From assembly GCF_005845215.1 (NCBI RefSeq), contig NZ_SPHO01000004.1, forward strand, positions 248,001-312,000: DNA of 64,000 bases, in the 5' to 3' direction. This document shows, piece by piece, positions 8,104 to 17,026 of the stretch. The first letter of the stretch is position 1; every line of letters begins with the position of its first letter. This DNA is from Clostridium sp. 1001271st1 H5 (lineage in GTDB: Bacteria > Bacillota > Clostridia > Lachnospirales > Lachnospiraceae). The notes beneath the pieces were generated by a model. That model was not told the DNA's origin and made no database searches. It saw nothing but the letters and a program-made list of their open reading frames with translations. The position numbers and the translations under genes are program-made.

Positions 8104-10161
8104 CTACAGGTTCAGCTTCTCATAATTGGTTCCCAGGTAATCCTCCACCTTCCGTTTCAGCTCCCTGTGCTCATCCTTTTCCAGCTGCGGGTCCTCATCC
8201 AGAATACGGTTCACCTCCTGGGAAACCTTTTTCAAAATATCGGCATCCGTAAATATGTCCGCCAGCCTAAATTCCATATCGCCGCTCTGGCGCAGACCAA
8301 AGATATCGCCCGGACCGCGCAGCTTCAAATCCTCTGAAGCAATATAAAATCCGTCGTTGGAACGGTTCAGTATATCCAGGCGCTCCCCTGCCCCTTCATC
8401 CCTGGAGCAGTTGACCATAATGCAGTACGACTGGTCCTTTCCCCTGCCAACACGTCCGCGGAGCTGGTGGAGCTGGGCCAGGCCGAACCGTTCAGCGTTT
8501 TCAATCATCATTACCGTGGCATTGGGCACATTAACCCCTACCTCAATGACAGTGGTGGATACCAGGACATGAATTTCTCCTGCTGCAAAGCGCTCCATAA
8601 TGGCATTTTTCTCCTTGCCCTTCATCTTGCCATGGAGATACTCCACTGTAACGGAGGACGGCAGCGCTTTCTTCAGGGCCTTGGTGTAATCCAGTACATT
8701 TTCAGCCTCAATCATCTCGCTCTCCTCCACCATGGGGCAGATGACATAGGCCTGATGGCCCTCCGCCACCTGGCGCTCAATGAACGCATATGCCTTGGGA
8801 CGGTAGCCCGGGTCCACCACACAGTTTTTTATGGTCTGACGTCCCGCAGGCAGCTCATCTATGACGGATATGTCCAAATCCCCGTACAGAATAATGGCCA
8901 GTGTGCGGGGAATGGGCGTGGCGCTCATGACCAGCACATGAGGCTCCTGCCCTTTGCTGCTGAGAAGTTCCCTCTGACCCACGCCGAACCGGTGCTGCTC
9001 ATCCGTAATAACCAGGGCCAGGTTGTCGTATACCACTTTTTCCTGAATCAGGGCATGGGTTCCGATTATGATGTCCGCCTCATGGCTGGCAATCCTTGCA
9101 TATGCCAGTCTTTTTTCCTTGGCCGTCATGGAGCCGGTGACCAGCACAGGAATCTTATCAATTCCCTGTTTCTCAAAGAGGCTGGTCATGGATTCAAAAT
9201 GCTGTCTGGCCAGCACCTCCGTGGGTACCATGAGCGCGCCCTGATATCCATTGTATGCAGCCTCCAGCAGGGCCAGAATCGCAATAATGGTCTTTCCTGA
9301 ACCCACGTCTCCCTGAATCAGGCGGTTCATCACCAGCCCCTTTTCCATGTCGTCATACACTTCCCTCAGGGCTCTTTCCTGGGCCCCTGTAAGGGCATAG
9401 GGCAGACCGGACTTAAAGGCAGCCACCTCCTTTGCCTCCTTTATCACAAAGGCGGAATGCCGCTCCTCCCTGTGTTCCTTCAGACGCCTGACGCCTACCA
9501 GGAACATGAAGAACTCGTCAAACACCAGGCGTTTCCTGGCAAAGAGCAGTTCTGTCTGGTCAGCCGGGAAATGGATGTGCTCCATGGCATAATTGATTTC
9601 CGCCAGCTCATATCTGCGCCTTATATCCGGAGGCATGTACTCACGCTCCATGTTCCGCACTTCCAGGGCCGTCTGCTGCGCCCGCACAATGGTCTTGTTG
9701 CTCAGTCCCCTGGTCTGTCCGTATACAGGCTGCATGGAACCTGCCAGGGCCTCATAGCTCTCCGGTGTAAATACCTCCGGCTGCTCCATAACCATCCTGC
9801 CCCGTTTCTTAACCACCCTGCCCCGGAATACGTACTTTACGCCGGTCTTTAAATTTGCCCTCATGTAGGGCATATTATACCAGGATACCTGCAGGGAGCC
9901 TGTCAAATCCTTAAGCTGCACCGAGACAATCTGCATATGGCCCAGGCGCACAAGGTCGGCTCCCTTAACCAGTGCGGACTCCACCGCCATAACGGTCTGC
10001 TCCTTTAACTGCCCGATGGCCACCGGCGCCTCATACGCATCGTAAGCCCTGGGATAATAGGACAGCAGGTCGTCTATGGTGGCAACTCCCAGTTTTTCAA
10101 ATAATTTTCCTGTCTTTTCGCCGATTCCTTTTAACGAGTCTACCGGCTGTCTGTTCAACAT
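8104..10161 (-). CDS. recG: ATP-dependent DNA helicase RecG
   Basis: RecG remodels stalled replication forks and branch-migrates Holliday junctions. The 685-residue protein has the normal length and layout: an N-terminal wedge/OB domain (first 250 residues), then superfamily 2 helicase motifs with Walker A in GDVGSGKT, the DEQH box in ITDEQHRFGVGQR, motif III SATPIPRTLA, and motif VI QLRGRVGRG near residue 570. In many Clostridia recG lies between the fakA-like gene and rsmD. Here extra genes separate it from both. Confidence 0.97.
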   Translation of the reverse strand: MLNRQPVDSLKGIGEKTGKLFEKLGVATIDDLLSYYPRAYDAYEAPVAIGQLKEQTVMAVESALVKGADLVRLGHMQIVSVQLKDLTGSLQVSWYNMPYMRANLKTGVKYVFRGRVVKKRGRMVMEQPEVFTPESYEALAGSMQPVYGQTRGLSNKTIVRAQQTALEVRNMEREYMPPDIRRRYELAEINYAMEHIHFPADQTELLFARKRLVFDEFFMFLVGVRRLKEHREERHSAFVIKEAKEVAAFKSGLPYALTGAQERALREVYDDMEKGLVMNRLIQGDVGSGKTIIAILALLEAAYNGYQGALMVPTEVLARQHFESMTSLFEKQGIDKIPVLVTGSMTAKEKRLAYARIASHEADIIIGTHALIQEKVVYDNLALVITDEQHRFGVGQRELLSSKGQEPHVLVMSATPIPRTLAIILYGDLDISVIDELPAGRQTIKNCVVDPGYRPKAYAFIERQVAEGHQAYVICPMVEESEMIEAENVLDYTKALKKALPSSVTVEYLHGKMKGKEKNAIMERFAAGEIHVLVSTTVIEVGVNVPNATVMMIENAERFGLAQLHQLRGRVGRGKDQSYCIMVNCSRDEGAGERLDILNRSNDGFYIASEDLKLRGPGDIFGLRQSGDMEFRLADIFTDADILKKVSQEVNRILDEDPQLEKDEHRELKRKVEDYLGTNYEKLNL

Positions 10162-10184
10162 GTGTCAGAATCCTCCGAAGGAAG

Positions 10185-11057
10185 TCATGCCTGTAATGCG
10201 TTCAGCCCCAGCTTGATGCATCCCATGATTCCCTGGTCATCATGAAGGCTTGCCGGGACAATATAGTTGTCCATGTCTTCCAGTTCCTTTGTCTTAATAT
10301 AGCCGTTCAGCATGTCCTTCACCTTTTGGCGAATCATGGGGAACAGCTGCTCCTGATGCATAACGCCGCCCCCCAGAATGATTTTCCGGGGTGAGAGCAG
10401 CATAATATAGTCCACAAGGGCCTGGGCAATATAATAGCTCTCCATCTCCCAAACCTCCTGCCTGTCCACCAGCTCCACAGCCTTTTTGCCCCATCTGGCC
10501 TCAATGGAGGGACCGCTTGCAAAGCCTTCCAGGCAGTTTTTGTGATAAGGGCAGATACCGCCCTCCGGGTCGTTCTCATGGCGCGCCAGAAGAATATGGC
10601 CGCCTTCCGGGTGAAGCATTCCGTGAAGGAGCTTTCCATTGACGCAGACACCCACGCCCACGCCGGTTCCTATGGTGATGTAGATAACGCTGTCCAATCC
10701 TTTGGCACATCCGTATGTCACCTCTCCCAGGCAGGAGCCGTTTACATCCGTATCCAGTCCCATGGGGACCTTAAGCGCCTCCTTAAGCCCGCCCAGAAAA
10801 TCCTTATTCCTCCAGGCCAGTTTGGGCGTGTCCAGGATATATCCGTATGTCTCTGAGTCCGGCTTTACATCCACCGGGCCAAAGGCAGCCACGCCCAGTG
10901 CCTCAATCTCCTTATCCTTAAAATACTCAATGAGCTTAGGTATGGTTTCCTCCGGCGTGGTGGTGGGTATGGATACCTGCTCCAATATGGTGCCGTCTTC
11001 CTTTCCTATGGCGCACACCATCTTTGTGCCGCCTGCTTCCAATGCTCCAATTAACAT
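10185..11057 (-). CDS. ROK-family fructokinase
   Basis: The 290-residue protein starts with the ATP-binding EAGGTK motif and carries the fructokinase-type ROK zinc cluster HILLARH...CPYHKNC followed by LEGFASGPSIEARWG. Such enzymes phosphorylate fructose to fructose-6-phosphate with ATP in the cytosol. The closest known type is B. subtilis YdhR/GmuE-like fructokinase; mannose or glucose specificity cannot be excluded. AAAGGGGAG lies 5 bp before the ATG. It is 24 bp upstream of recG on the same strand and could be co-transcribed with it. Confidence 0.88.
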   Translation of the reverse strand: MLIGALEAGGTKMVCAIGKEDGTILEQVSIPTTTPEETIPKLIEYFKDKEIEALGVAAFGPVDVKPDSETYGYILDTPKLAWRNKDFLGGLKEALKVPMGLDTDVNGSCLGEVTYGCAKGLDSVIYITIGTGVGVGVCVNGKLLHGMLHPEGGHILLARHENDPEGGICPYHKNCLEGFASGPSIEARWGKKAVELVDRQEVWEMESYYIAQALVDYIMLLSPRKIILGGGVMHQEQLFPMIRQKVKDMLNGYIKTKELEDMDNYIVPASLHDDQGIMGCIKLGLNALQA

Positions 11058-11171
11058 ATATGCTCCCCTTTCTGAACTATAATTATTTCACTCTATACGT
11101 TTGAAACAATGTATCTGTCATGAAAATTATATCAGTCTTTGACTTCTTAGGCAACTAAATTTGTAAATGCC

Positions 11172-12131
11172 TTACAGCTCCATAGCCGCCGTCACAGCCC
11201 CATAATCCCCAATCTGTTCCCCCAGGCAGGAGGGAAGGATGCGGCAGGCATTTGCGCTGGCCCGAAGCGCCTCCTTATGCAGCTCCTTTTCCATCTCTTC
11301 CTTGAGGAAGCTGCCTGCCCTGGTATAGATTCCTCCCGCCACAATCCGCTCCGGATTCAGGATGTCCACCAGCACGGCAAGTCCTCTGCCAAAATACCGC
11401 CCCGACACTGCCAGGACCGCCCTGGCATCAGCATGTCCCTGTCCCGCTGCCTCCGCCACATCCCGGGCCGTAATGCCTTCCATCCCGCCCTCCTTCAGGT
11501 AAGATACCGTGCGTCCTGCCTTAAGTGCTTCCTCCGCCATGGACCTGGCCAGCCTGGCGATTCCTCCCCCGCTGCAAAATCCCTCAAAGCTTCCCGCCTT
11601 GCCGTATCCCACAGGACCTTCCTCTGCCAGCCGCACATGTCCGGCCTCCCCTGCCATGCCGCAGGCTCCTTCGTATAGCCTTCCGTTTAAAATCAGTCCT
11701 GCCCCCAGGCCAGTTCCAAAGGTAAGGAATACCATGTGCATACAGCCCTTTCCCGCCCCATACCGCCATTCAGCCAGCGCACAGGCATCTGCGTCATTCC
11801 TAAGCCTGACATCCATGCCCAGACGCTGCTCCAGATAAGACGCCGCCGGCACCTGGTCCCACCCTGGCAGGTTAGGAGGCGACAGGATAAGGCCCTTTTT
11901 ACTGTCCAGCGGTCCTCCGCAGGAAATGCCGGCGCAGCATTCCTCCCTGGATACCCGGTGTTCTTCCAGAAATGCTTCCCCCATATCCGCCAGACAGTCC
12001 AGCATCTCCCTCCATGCCCCGCAGGTGGGAATGGCTTTGCGCTCCAGGAATTCCACCTGTTCCTCACCCGGCCTGGCCAGAAGGACTGCTGATTTTGTTC
12101 CGCCTATATCGAATCCCAATACGTATTTCAT
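11172..12131 (-). CDS. ROK-family sugar kinase lacking the zinc-cluster cysteines
   Basis: From the ATG at 12131 (AGGAGG 5-6 bp upstream) the product is 319 residues starting MKYVLGFDIGGTKSAV, a clear ROK phosphate-binding motif. FGTGLGAGLILNGRLYEG and EAGHVRL match the ROK signature and catalytic Asp/His region. The usual CxCGxxGCxE zinc loop is replaced by GYGKAGSFEGF, so the structural zinc is probably lost. ROK kinases act on glucose, N-acetylmannosamine, allose and similar sugars; the substrate here is unknown. Nine extra codons upstream are open but have no suitable ribosome site. Confidence 0.85.
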   Translation of the reverse strand: MKYVLGFDIGGTKSAVLLARPGEEQVEFLERKAIPTCGAWREMLDCLADMGEAFLEEHRVSREECCAGISCGGPLDSKKGLILSPPNLPGWDQVPAASYLEQRLGMDVRLRNDADACALAEWRYGAGKGCMHMVFLTFGTGLGAGLILNGRLYEGACGMAGEAGHVRLAEEGPVGYGKAGSFEGFCSGGGIARLARSMAEEALKAGRTVSYLKEGGMEGITARDVAEAAGQGHADARAVLAVSGRYFGRGLAVLVDILNPERIVAGGIYTRAGSFLKEEMEKELHKEALRASANACRILPSCLGEQIGDYGAVTAAMEL

Positions 12132-12279
12132 ATTTACCTCCTGTCTTTCTGTATACAAAAAACATCATATAAAAGGGCGCATTGCCGCAACCCTAATCCA
12201 GTCACGTCAATGCACCCCTTGGCTAATCATAATTTTCCATTAAGTACATGCAGTCCTTAAATACATCCCATATCCCTGC

Positions 12280-12984
12280 TTATTTTTTGCGTCCCAGAAT
12301 CCTCATAATATAGACAAAGAGGTTAATGAAGTCCAGATAAAGCTGCAGTGCAGAGAAAATGGACGCCTTGGCTGCCATCTCCGGCATCTGGCCGTAGTAT
12401 GCGTGGAACGCCTGTATCTTCTTTACATCATAAGCTGTCAGTACCAGGAACAGGAAGATTCCCACGGTTGATACAATGGTATCAAATGCACTCAAATCAA
12501 TGAACATTGCAAAAATCCAGTAAAAGAACAGGAATACAAGTCCACCCAGCATGAAGGGACGGAGCTTGGTAAAATTAATATTGCCAAACCACCCAATCAA
12601 AGCCATAATTCCAAAGAACAGGGAGGTGATACCGAATACCATCCACAGAATCTCCAGGCTGAATGCAAATAAATATGCGCTGAATACAATACCGTTCAGG
12701 GCCGCGTACAGGAAGAATAAGCTTCTGGCCATACCCACGGACATCTTCTCAATCCTGGAAGAGAGATATATCACCACTCCCAGCTCAGCTGCCAGAAGGG
12801 CCAGAGGCCAGTACCGGAAGGAATATACATAGAAAATCGTTCCTGTCACCGCAAAGCCAACTGCAACAATAAAGGTAATCAAAAGTCCTGCAAACATCCA
12901 TCCAAAGGTCTTTGCTGTGTAGCGTCCCAGGGAGTCTCCCTCCACCTGGACTTCATAGGATTTGTTCATCATGTTTTCATTCAT
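12280..12984 (-). CDS. Bax inhibitor-1 / YccA family membrane protein
   Basis: The 234-residue protein has a short polar N-terminus (NKSYEVQVEGDSLGRYTAKT) and seven hydrophobic segments, ending in YIMRILGRKK, as is typical of the BI-1/TMBIM family. The bacterial relative BsYetJ is a pH-sensitive calcium leak channel; YccA of E. coli modulates FtsH. A leak-channel role is therefore possible but unproven. The ATG at 12984 (GGAG 9 bp upstream) is preferred to the ATG six bases earlier, which is too close to the ribosome site. Confidence 0.88.
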   Translation of the reverse strand: MNENMMNKSYEVQVEGDSLGRYTAKTFGWMFAGLLITFIVAVGFAVTGTIFYVYSFRYWPLALLAAELGVVIYLSSRIEKMSVGMARSLFFLYAALNGIVFSAYLFAFSLEILWMVFGITSLFFGIMALIGWFGNINFTKLRPFMLGGLVFLFFYWIFAMFIDLSAFDTIVSTVGIFLFLVLTAYDVKKIQAFHAYYGQMPEMAAKASIFSALQLYLDFINLFVYIMRILGRKK

Positions 12985-13004
12985 AGTCATCCGCTCCTTT
13001 TATT

Positions 13005-13640
13005 TTAAAATATAAATGTAAATGCAAAAATCAGATTGATGATATAGCCGATGATGGCAGCTACCATGGCAATGGTACCCAGTATCACAGCAGCCTTTCC
13101 TATATTGCTCTTGCTGGAGCTTCGGGCCTTCTGTCCGAAGGTGATTCCCAGACCTCCCAGCACAATGCCGCCCAAAGGCGAAAGCAGCAGGCCCACCACA
13201 ATTCCCAGTATAGAGAGAATCATGGCCGGAACAGCACACGCCCCATGGTCAGGCACCTCAATGGTGACCACATTGCTTCCCGCGCCTTCCTGTCCCTGGG
13301 GCAGGGGCTGATGGAGAAGGCGTATTAATTCCTCCAGGCTCTCCCGGAACATCTTCTTGGGCATGGCGCCCATGAATCCCTTGATGGGATTCTCCTTTTT
13401 CTTGCCAATCCAGGCTTCCAGATGAAAGTTTCCGTCTGCATACTCATACCGTATAAACCTTGCCATGGTCAGAAAGCCATCCCCTTCCTGCCAGACCTCC
13501 TGCCCTTTGTGGGTCTTTTTCTTAAAGCCGTTTTTAGTGAGGAAATCCTCCATCATGAACTGCACAAAATCATCCGGCTGGTTCAGTACCTCATCTCTTG
13601 TCCATCTAGCCATTTTCTTTCCTGGTTCCTCCTTTGCCAT
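13005..13640 (-). CDS. Hypothetical protein with C-terminal membrane domain
   Basis: I do not recognise a named family. The first 100 residues are charged and mixed alpha/beta (DDFVQFMMEDFLTKNGFKKK, FIRYEYADGNFHLEAWIGKK). The last 80 hold three hydrophobic segments rich in Gly and Leu (LSILGIVVGLLLSPLGGIVL, GKAAVILGTIAMVAAIIGYI), a layout seen in DUF4190-like membrane tails. The start is uncertain: the ATG at 13640 directly abuts AGGAGG, while the ATG at 13613 has AAGGAGG about 14 bp upstream. It lies 7 bp from the fakA-like stop and 20 bp from the BI-1 start, so it is probably in that operon. Confidence 0.6.
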   Translation of the reverse strand: MAKEEPGKKMARWTRDEVLNQPDDFVQFMMEDFLTKNGFKKKTHKGQEVWQEGDGFLTMARFIRYEYADGNFHLEAWIGKKKENPIKGFMGAMPKKMFRESLEELIRLLHQPLPQGQEGAGSNVVTIEVPDHGACAVPAMILSILGIVVGLLLSPLGGIVLGGLGITFGQKARSSSKSNIGKAAVILGTIAMVAAIIGYIINLIFAFTFIF

Positions 13641-13647
13641 CCTCCTT

Positions 13648-15366
13648 CTACTCAGCAGAAATCAGATAGTAGTATATTGGCTGGCCTCCGTATTGAAGCT
13701 CGATTTCCTTATCAGGATACTGTTCCTGCACCTGCTCCCTGAGAGCCTCCGCCTCATGTCCGGGCACATCAGCTCCGTAGTATATGGTCACAAGTTCGCA
13801 CTCTTCATCCAGCATCTCTTTCATGGCGTTAAGGGCAACCGCATCCACGGATTTCCCCACTGCCAGCATACCATGGTCTCCCAGAGCCATGATATCCCCT
13901 TCCTCAATATCGGTTCCGTCAATATTGGTGGTTCGGACTGCGTAGGTAATCTGGGCCGTCTTTACATTTTCCATCTCCTCGGTCATGGTCTGGGTATTTT
14001 CCTCCGGTCCCAAATCCGGCATAAAATTGACCAATGCTGTGATGCCCTGGGGAACCGTTCTGGAAGGTATAACAATAATATTCTTATCTTCCGTCAAATC
14101 CCTGGCCTGCTGCGCCGCCATGATGATGTTCTTATTGTTGGGCAGGATGAAAACAGTATCTGCATTCACCCGGTCAATGGCCTTTAACATATCCTCTGTG
14201 CTGGGATTCATGGTCTGGCCGCCTTCAATCAGGCAGTCGGCGCCAATGCCCTTGAAAATATCGCTCAGGCCTTCCCCGCTGGACACGGCTATAAAACCGT
14301 ATTGCCTGCGCTCTTGTGCCTCGTTTTCAGACGCCCGGTTCCCGCTGTCCTGCTCCCCGGCAGCCTGTTCCCTGGCCAGGCGCTCTGAATCCTGGATAAC
14401 ACGCTCCTGGTGCTCCTCCCTCATGTTGTCTATCTTCATGCGGGATAAAGAGCCGTAGGCCAGAGCCTTTTCAAAGGCCAGGCCGGGATGGTTGGTGTGC
14501 ACATGCACCTTCACGATTTCATCGTCCGATACCACTACCAGGGAATCGCCGATGGATTCCAGGTATGACTTTAACTCCGTCTCGTCCTTGTCCGTGTAAT
14601 CCTTTTCCAGGTTTATGATAAATTCAGTGCAGTAACCAAATTTGATATCCGCTGTATCGATGTCGGTCCTTGCAGCGCCTCTGGCTGCCGCACCGGCTGA
14701 CGGTGGATTCCGCCTGCCCTGGACCGTGTCCAGTGAAAAGTCCACTGTCTTGCCCAGCAGGCCGTCCACGGCTCCCTTGACCACCTGCATCAGGCCCTGG
14801 CCGCCGGAATCCACCACTCCCGCCTGCTTTAACACGGGAAGCATCTCCGGTGTCTGGCTCAGTACATAATCGCCGTACTCAATGACTTCCTTTACAAATT
14901 CCTCTATGTCATCTGTCTGTGAAGCCATCTCCAGGCCCTTATCCGCCATGCCCTTTGCCACGGTCAGGATAGTTCCCTCCTTTGGTTTCATGACAGCCTT
15001 GTATGCTGTTTCAGTACCCCTCGCCATGGCGTTTGCCAGGATGGTGGTGTCAATCTCTTCCACTGCTTTTATTTCTTTTGTAAAGCCTCTGAGAAGCTGT
15101 GATAATATAACTCCGGAATTTCCTCTTGCCCCGCGCAGGGAACCGGATGAAATGGCCTTTGCCAGCTGGTCCATGGTGGGATTCTCAAGCTCCGCCACTT
15201 CCTTTGCCGCCGCCATAATGGTAAGCGTCATATTTGTTCCCGTATCCCCGTCCGGCACGGGAAATACATTCAGTTCATTAATCCAGTCCTTCTTTGCCTC
15301 TAACCCCTTTGCTCCTGCCAGGAAGGCATTCTTAAGCATACCGGCGTCAATCGTACTTATACCCAC
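13648..15366 (-). CDS. fakA: DAK2-domain fatty acid kinase, FakA/YloV-like
   Basis: The 572-residue protein has an N-terminal DAK phosphatase/kinase (DAK2) domain, with the Mg/ATP-binding aspartates in VFPVPDGDTGTNM and the block GARGNSGVILSQLLRG. A FakA-specific middle follows, then a C-terminal DegV-like domain (from about residue 350). FakA phosphorylates fatty acids bound by FakB (DegV family) proteins so they can enter phospholipid synthesis; no fakB gene is in the window. It starts with GTG, 9 bp after AGGAGG. The order asp23-fakA divergent from rpmB is conserved in Firmicutes. Confidence 0.92.
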   Translation of the reverse strand: MGISTIDAGMLKNAFLAGAKGLEAKKDWINELNVFPVPDGDTGTNMTLTIMAAAKEVAELENPTMDQLAKAISSGSLRGARGNSGVILSQLLRGFTKEIKAVEEIDTTILANAMARGTETAYKAVMKPKEGTILTVAKGMADKGLEMASQTDDIEEFVKEVIEYGDYVLSQTPEMLPVLKQAGVVDSGGQGLMQVVKGAVDGLLGKTVDFSLDTVQGRRNPPSAGAAARGAARTDIDTADIKFGYCTEFIINLEKDYTDKDETELKSYLESIGDSLVVVSDDEIVKVHVHTNHPGLAFEKALAYGSLSRMKIDNMREEHQERVIQDSERLAREQAAGEQDSGNRASENEAQERRQYGFIAVSSGEGLSDIFKGIGADCLIEGGQTMNPSTEDMLKAIDRVNADTVFILPNNKNIIMAAQQARDLTEDKNIIVIPSRTVPQGITALVNFMPDLGPEENTQTMTEEMENVKTAQITYAVRTTNIDGTDIEEGDIMALGDHGMLAVGKSVDAVALNAMKEMLDEECELVTIYYGADVPGHEAEALREQVQEQYPDKEIELQYGGQPIYYYLISAE

Positions 15367-15379
15367 AAGTTACTTCCTC

Positions 15380-15736
15380 CTAGTCAATCACTCTAACACC
15401 TTCCACATAGATGTTGATTTTCTCAACCTCCATGCCGGTGAATTCTTCTACCCTGTATTTCACGCTTTCAATCAGGTTGTCAGACACAGCCGAAATGCTG
15501 ACCCCATAAGATACGATTACGTGAAAATCAATGGATATCTTATTATCATTGATATCCACATTGATCCCATGAGTCAGACTTTCTCTCTTTAATAGTTTAA
15601 CCAGCCCGTCCTTCATACTGACTGCTGCCATACCAACAATACCAAAACATTCAACTGCGATGGTTCCTGCATATAAAGCAATCACGTCCGGGTTAATCTG
15701 GATTTCGCCCATTTTATTGCTGATTCGTCCCTTCAT
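15380..15736 (-). CDS. Asp23/Gls24 family envelope stress protein (YloU-like)
   Basis: The 118-residue protein matches the Asp23/Gls24 (YloU) family: INPDVIALYAGTIAVECFGIVGMA near the N-terminus, then SIDFHVIVSYGVSISAVSDNLIESVK. Members are abundant membrane-proximal proteins linked to envelope stress; the biochemical role is unclear. The ATG at 15736 is preferred, because GGAGG lies 7 bp upstream of it but only 1 bp from the ATG at 15742. It precedes the fakA-like gene by 13 bp. Confidence 0.88.
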   Translation of the reverse strand: MKGRISNKMGEIQINPDVIALYAGTIAVECFGIVGMAAVSMKDGLVKLLKRESLTHGINVDINDNKISIDFHVIVSYGVSISAVSDNLIESVKYRVEEFTGMEVEKINIYVEGVRVID

Positions 15737-15813
15737 ACACATGCCTCCGTTTCTTTACTAGAGACAGTATACACTATTTTCTGAAAAAAAGAAAGAAATT
15801 TTAGTTTTTTCAC

Positions 15814-15842
15814 TTGCAAAATTTGCAAACTTCTGGTATCAT
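15814..15842 (+). promoter_or_regulatory. rpmB sigma-A promoter
   Basis: TTGCAA (15814-15819) and TATCAT (15837-15842) are separated by 17 bp, 64 bp ahead of the rpmB start. Confidence 0.65.
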
Positions 15843-15905
15843 ACATTTGTTGTGGATTTTTCTTAAAGAAAGAATCCAAGTAACGTGTTAAGGAGGTGCA
15901 ATAGT

Positions 15906-16091
15906 ATGGCTAAGTGTGCAATCTGTGAAAAGGCAGCTCATTTCGGAATTCAAGTGAGCCATTCCCATAGAAGGTCTAACAAGATGTGGAAAGCGAACGT
16001 TAAATCTGTCAGAGTCAAGGTTAATGGTGGAACCCAGAGAATGTACGTATGTACTTCCTGCTTACGTTCAGGCCTTGTAGAAAGAGCTTAA
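15906..16091 (+). CDS. rpmB: Large ribosomal subunit protein bL28, zinc-binding form
   Basis: The 61-residue product is bL28, a structural component of the 50S subunit. It has the C+ zinc-binding form, with cysteine pairs in CAICEK near the N-terminus and CTSCLR near the C-terminus. The start is the ATG at 15906, with AAGGAGG about 9 bp upstream; an in-frame GTG at 15885 lies before the ribosome site. Being divergent from the asp23-fakA pair is the standard Firmicute arrangement. A strong terminator follows, so it is monocistronic. Confidence 0.97.
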   Translation: MAKCAICEKAAHFGIQVSHSHRRSNKMWKANVKSVRVKVNGGTQRMYVCTSCLRSGLVERA

Positions 16092-16115
16092 TGAAACAGG
16101 ACATATCACGGAAAA

Positions 16116-16156
16116 AGGCATTGCCTCTGTCATACAGACGGGCGGTGTCTTTTTTT
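16116..16156 (+). terminator. rpmB terminator
   Basis: AGGCATTGCC (16116-16125) pairs with GGCGGTGTCT (16141-16150) allowing three G-U pairs. An inner TCTGT/ACAGA stem closes a CAT loop. A run of T follows (16150-16156). Confidence 0.8.
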
Positions 16157-16200
16157 GTGCTTTTTTTTATTTTTTCAGGAAACCGGTATCACGCAGTATC

Positions 16201-16243
16201 AAAAAAACAGGCTATGCCTCCTCGGTACGGGGTGCATAACCTG
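16201..16243 (-). terminator. Terminator of the 45-codon membrane gene
   Basis: On the minus strand CAGGTTATGC pairs with GCATAGCCTG (one G-U pair), and seven T follow (16201-16207). It lies 60 bp after the stop of the small gene at 16303. An outer GGTATCA/TGATACC pair extends the structure. Confidence 0.85.
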
Positions 16244-16302
16244 TATTTTATATGATACCGCTGATGTAAACCTCTTCCTCTTCGATACGCCATACGTTTA
16301 TA

Positions 16303-16440
16303 TTAACAACAGAACAGATTATATCCTAATACAAGGCAGCCGATAACGAACAGGAAGGTAAAGATTGTCTCCGGAATAAAGAGCAGCACTGCCATCCCAA
16401 GTCCGAAGCAGAACAGCATAAGCCCGCATATTCTTCTCAT
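16303..16440 (-). CDS. Small membrane protein, 45 residues
   Basis: The reading frame ATG 16440 to TAA 16303 encodes 45 residues beginning MRRICGLMLFCFGLGM and ending LVLGYNLFCC. It has two hydrophobic segments (about residues 5-22 and 26-43) around a short turn with Pro-Glu, plus basic residues at the N-terminus, suggesting a small inner-membrane hairpin protein. GGGGGAG lies about 11 bp before the ATG, and its own strong terminator follows. I know of no function. It lies in the gap between rpmB and gerW. Confidence 0.7.
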   Translation of the reverse strand: MRRICGLMLFCFGLGMAVLLFIPETIFTFLFVIGCLVLGYNLFCC

Positions 16441-16509
16441 ATCTTAATTATCTCCCCCATTCTGCAACAAGCTATATTCCATCATATGCAGAAAGGCGGC
16501 CCGGGATTC

Positions 16510-16938
16510 CTATTTCACATCCATATGTTCTGCCTTACCTGTATCGTAGGATGCCGCCGTGTCCTTTGCAGCCTGTACCGTTTCCTCAGACACAGGTGGT
16601 TTTCCGCCCAGGAACTTATTGATGAAATCCGGAGCCATATCTATGACCTTGGTAATAGCATCCTGGTTCTTTACATTGACAAGCTTGGTCACGCCTCCCT
16701 GAATCACCAGCACGGCGCTGGGGCTCATCTTGGCGCTCATGCCTCCGCCGCCCCGGTGCTTTTGCTTGACTCCCTCCGCAAAGCTTCCGGCCGCCATACC
16801 GCAGGTCACATCAATGAGAGGGACAATGATGGTATCTCCCACCTGTACCGGTTCCCCCACCACGGTCTTGGTGTTGACAAACTGGTCCATGCCCCTGAAT
16901 AATGTGTCTATCGTAGATGTAAATTGATTTTCTGCCAT
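16510..16938 (-). CDS. gerW: Sporulation protein GerW (YtfJ)
   Basis: The 142-residue protein matches the GerW/YtfJ family: VGEPVQVGDTIIVPLIDVTCG, a Gly-rich centre GGGGMSAKMSPSAVLVIQGG, and DAITKVIDMAPDFINKFLGG near the end. In B. subtilis ytfJ is forespore-expressed under sigma-F and affects germination. It follows the DUF2953 gene (ytfI) by 88 bp, the conserved ytfI-ytfJ order. The product is cytoplasmic, with no signal peptide. Confidence 0.93.
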   Translation of the reverse strand: MAENQFTSTIDTLFRGMDQFVNTKTVVGEPVQVGDTIIVPLIDVTCGMAAGSFAEGVKQKHRGGGGMSAKMSPSAVLVIQGGVTKLVNVKNQDAITKVIDMAPDFINKFLGGKPPVSEETVQAAKDTAASYDTGKAEHMDVK

Positions 16939-17026
16939 AGTATGTCCTCTTCTCTATTTATTCCCGCGGACCGGCTGGCGGCGGGACAAAAATCCCTGCC
17001 GCCGGACAGACGCAGCGGGTGTCATA

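Noticed and set aside
8467..9300. 277-codon frame antisense to recG
   Set aside because: Shadow of a full-length recG with all helicase motifs; the antisense product shows no recognisable domain.
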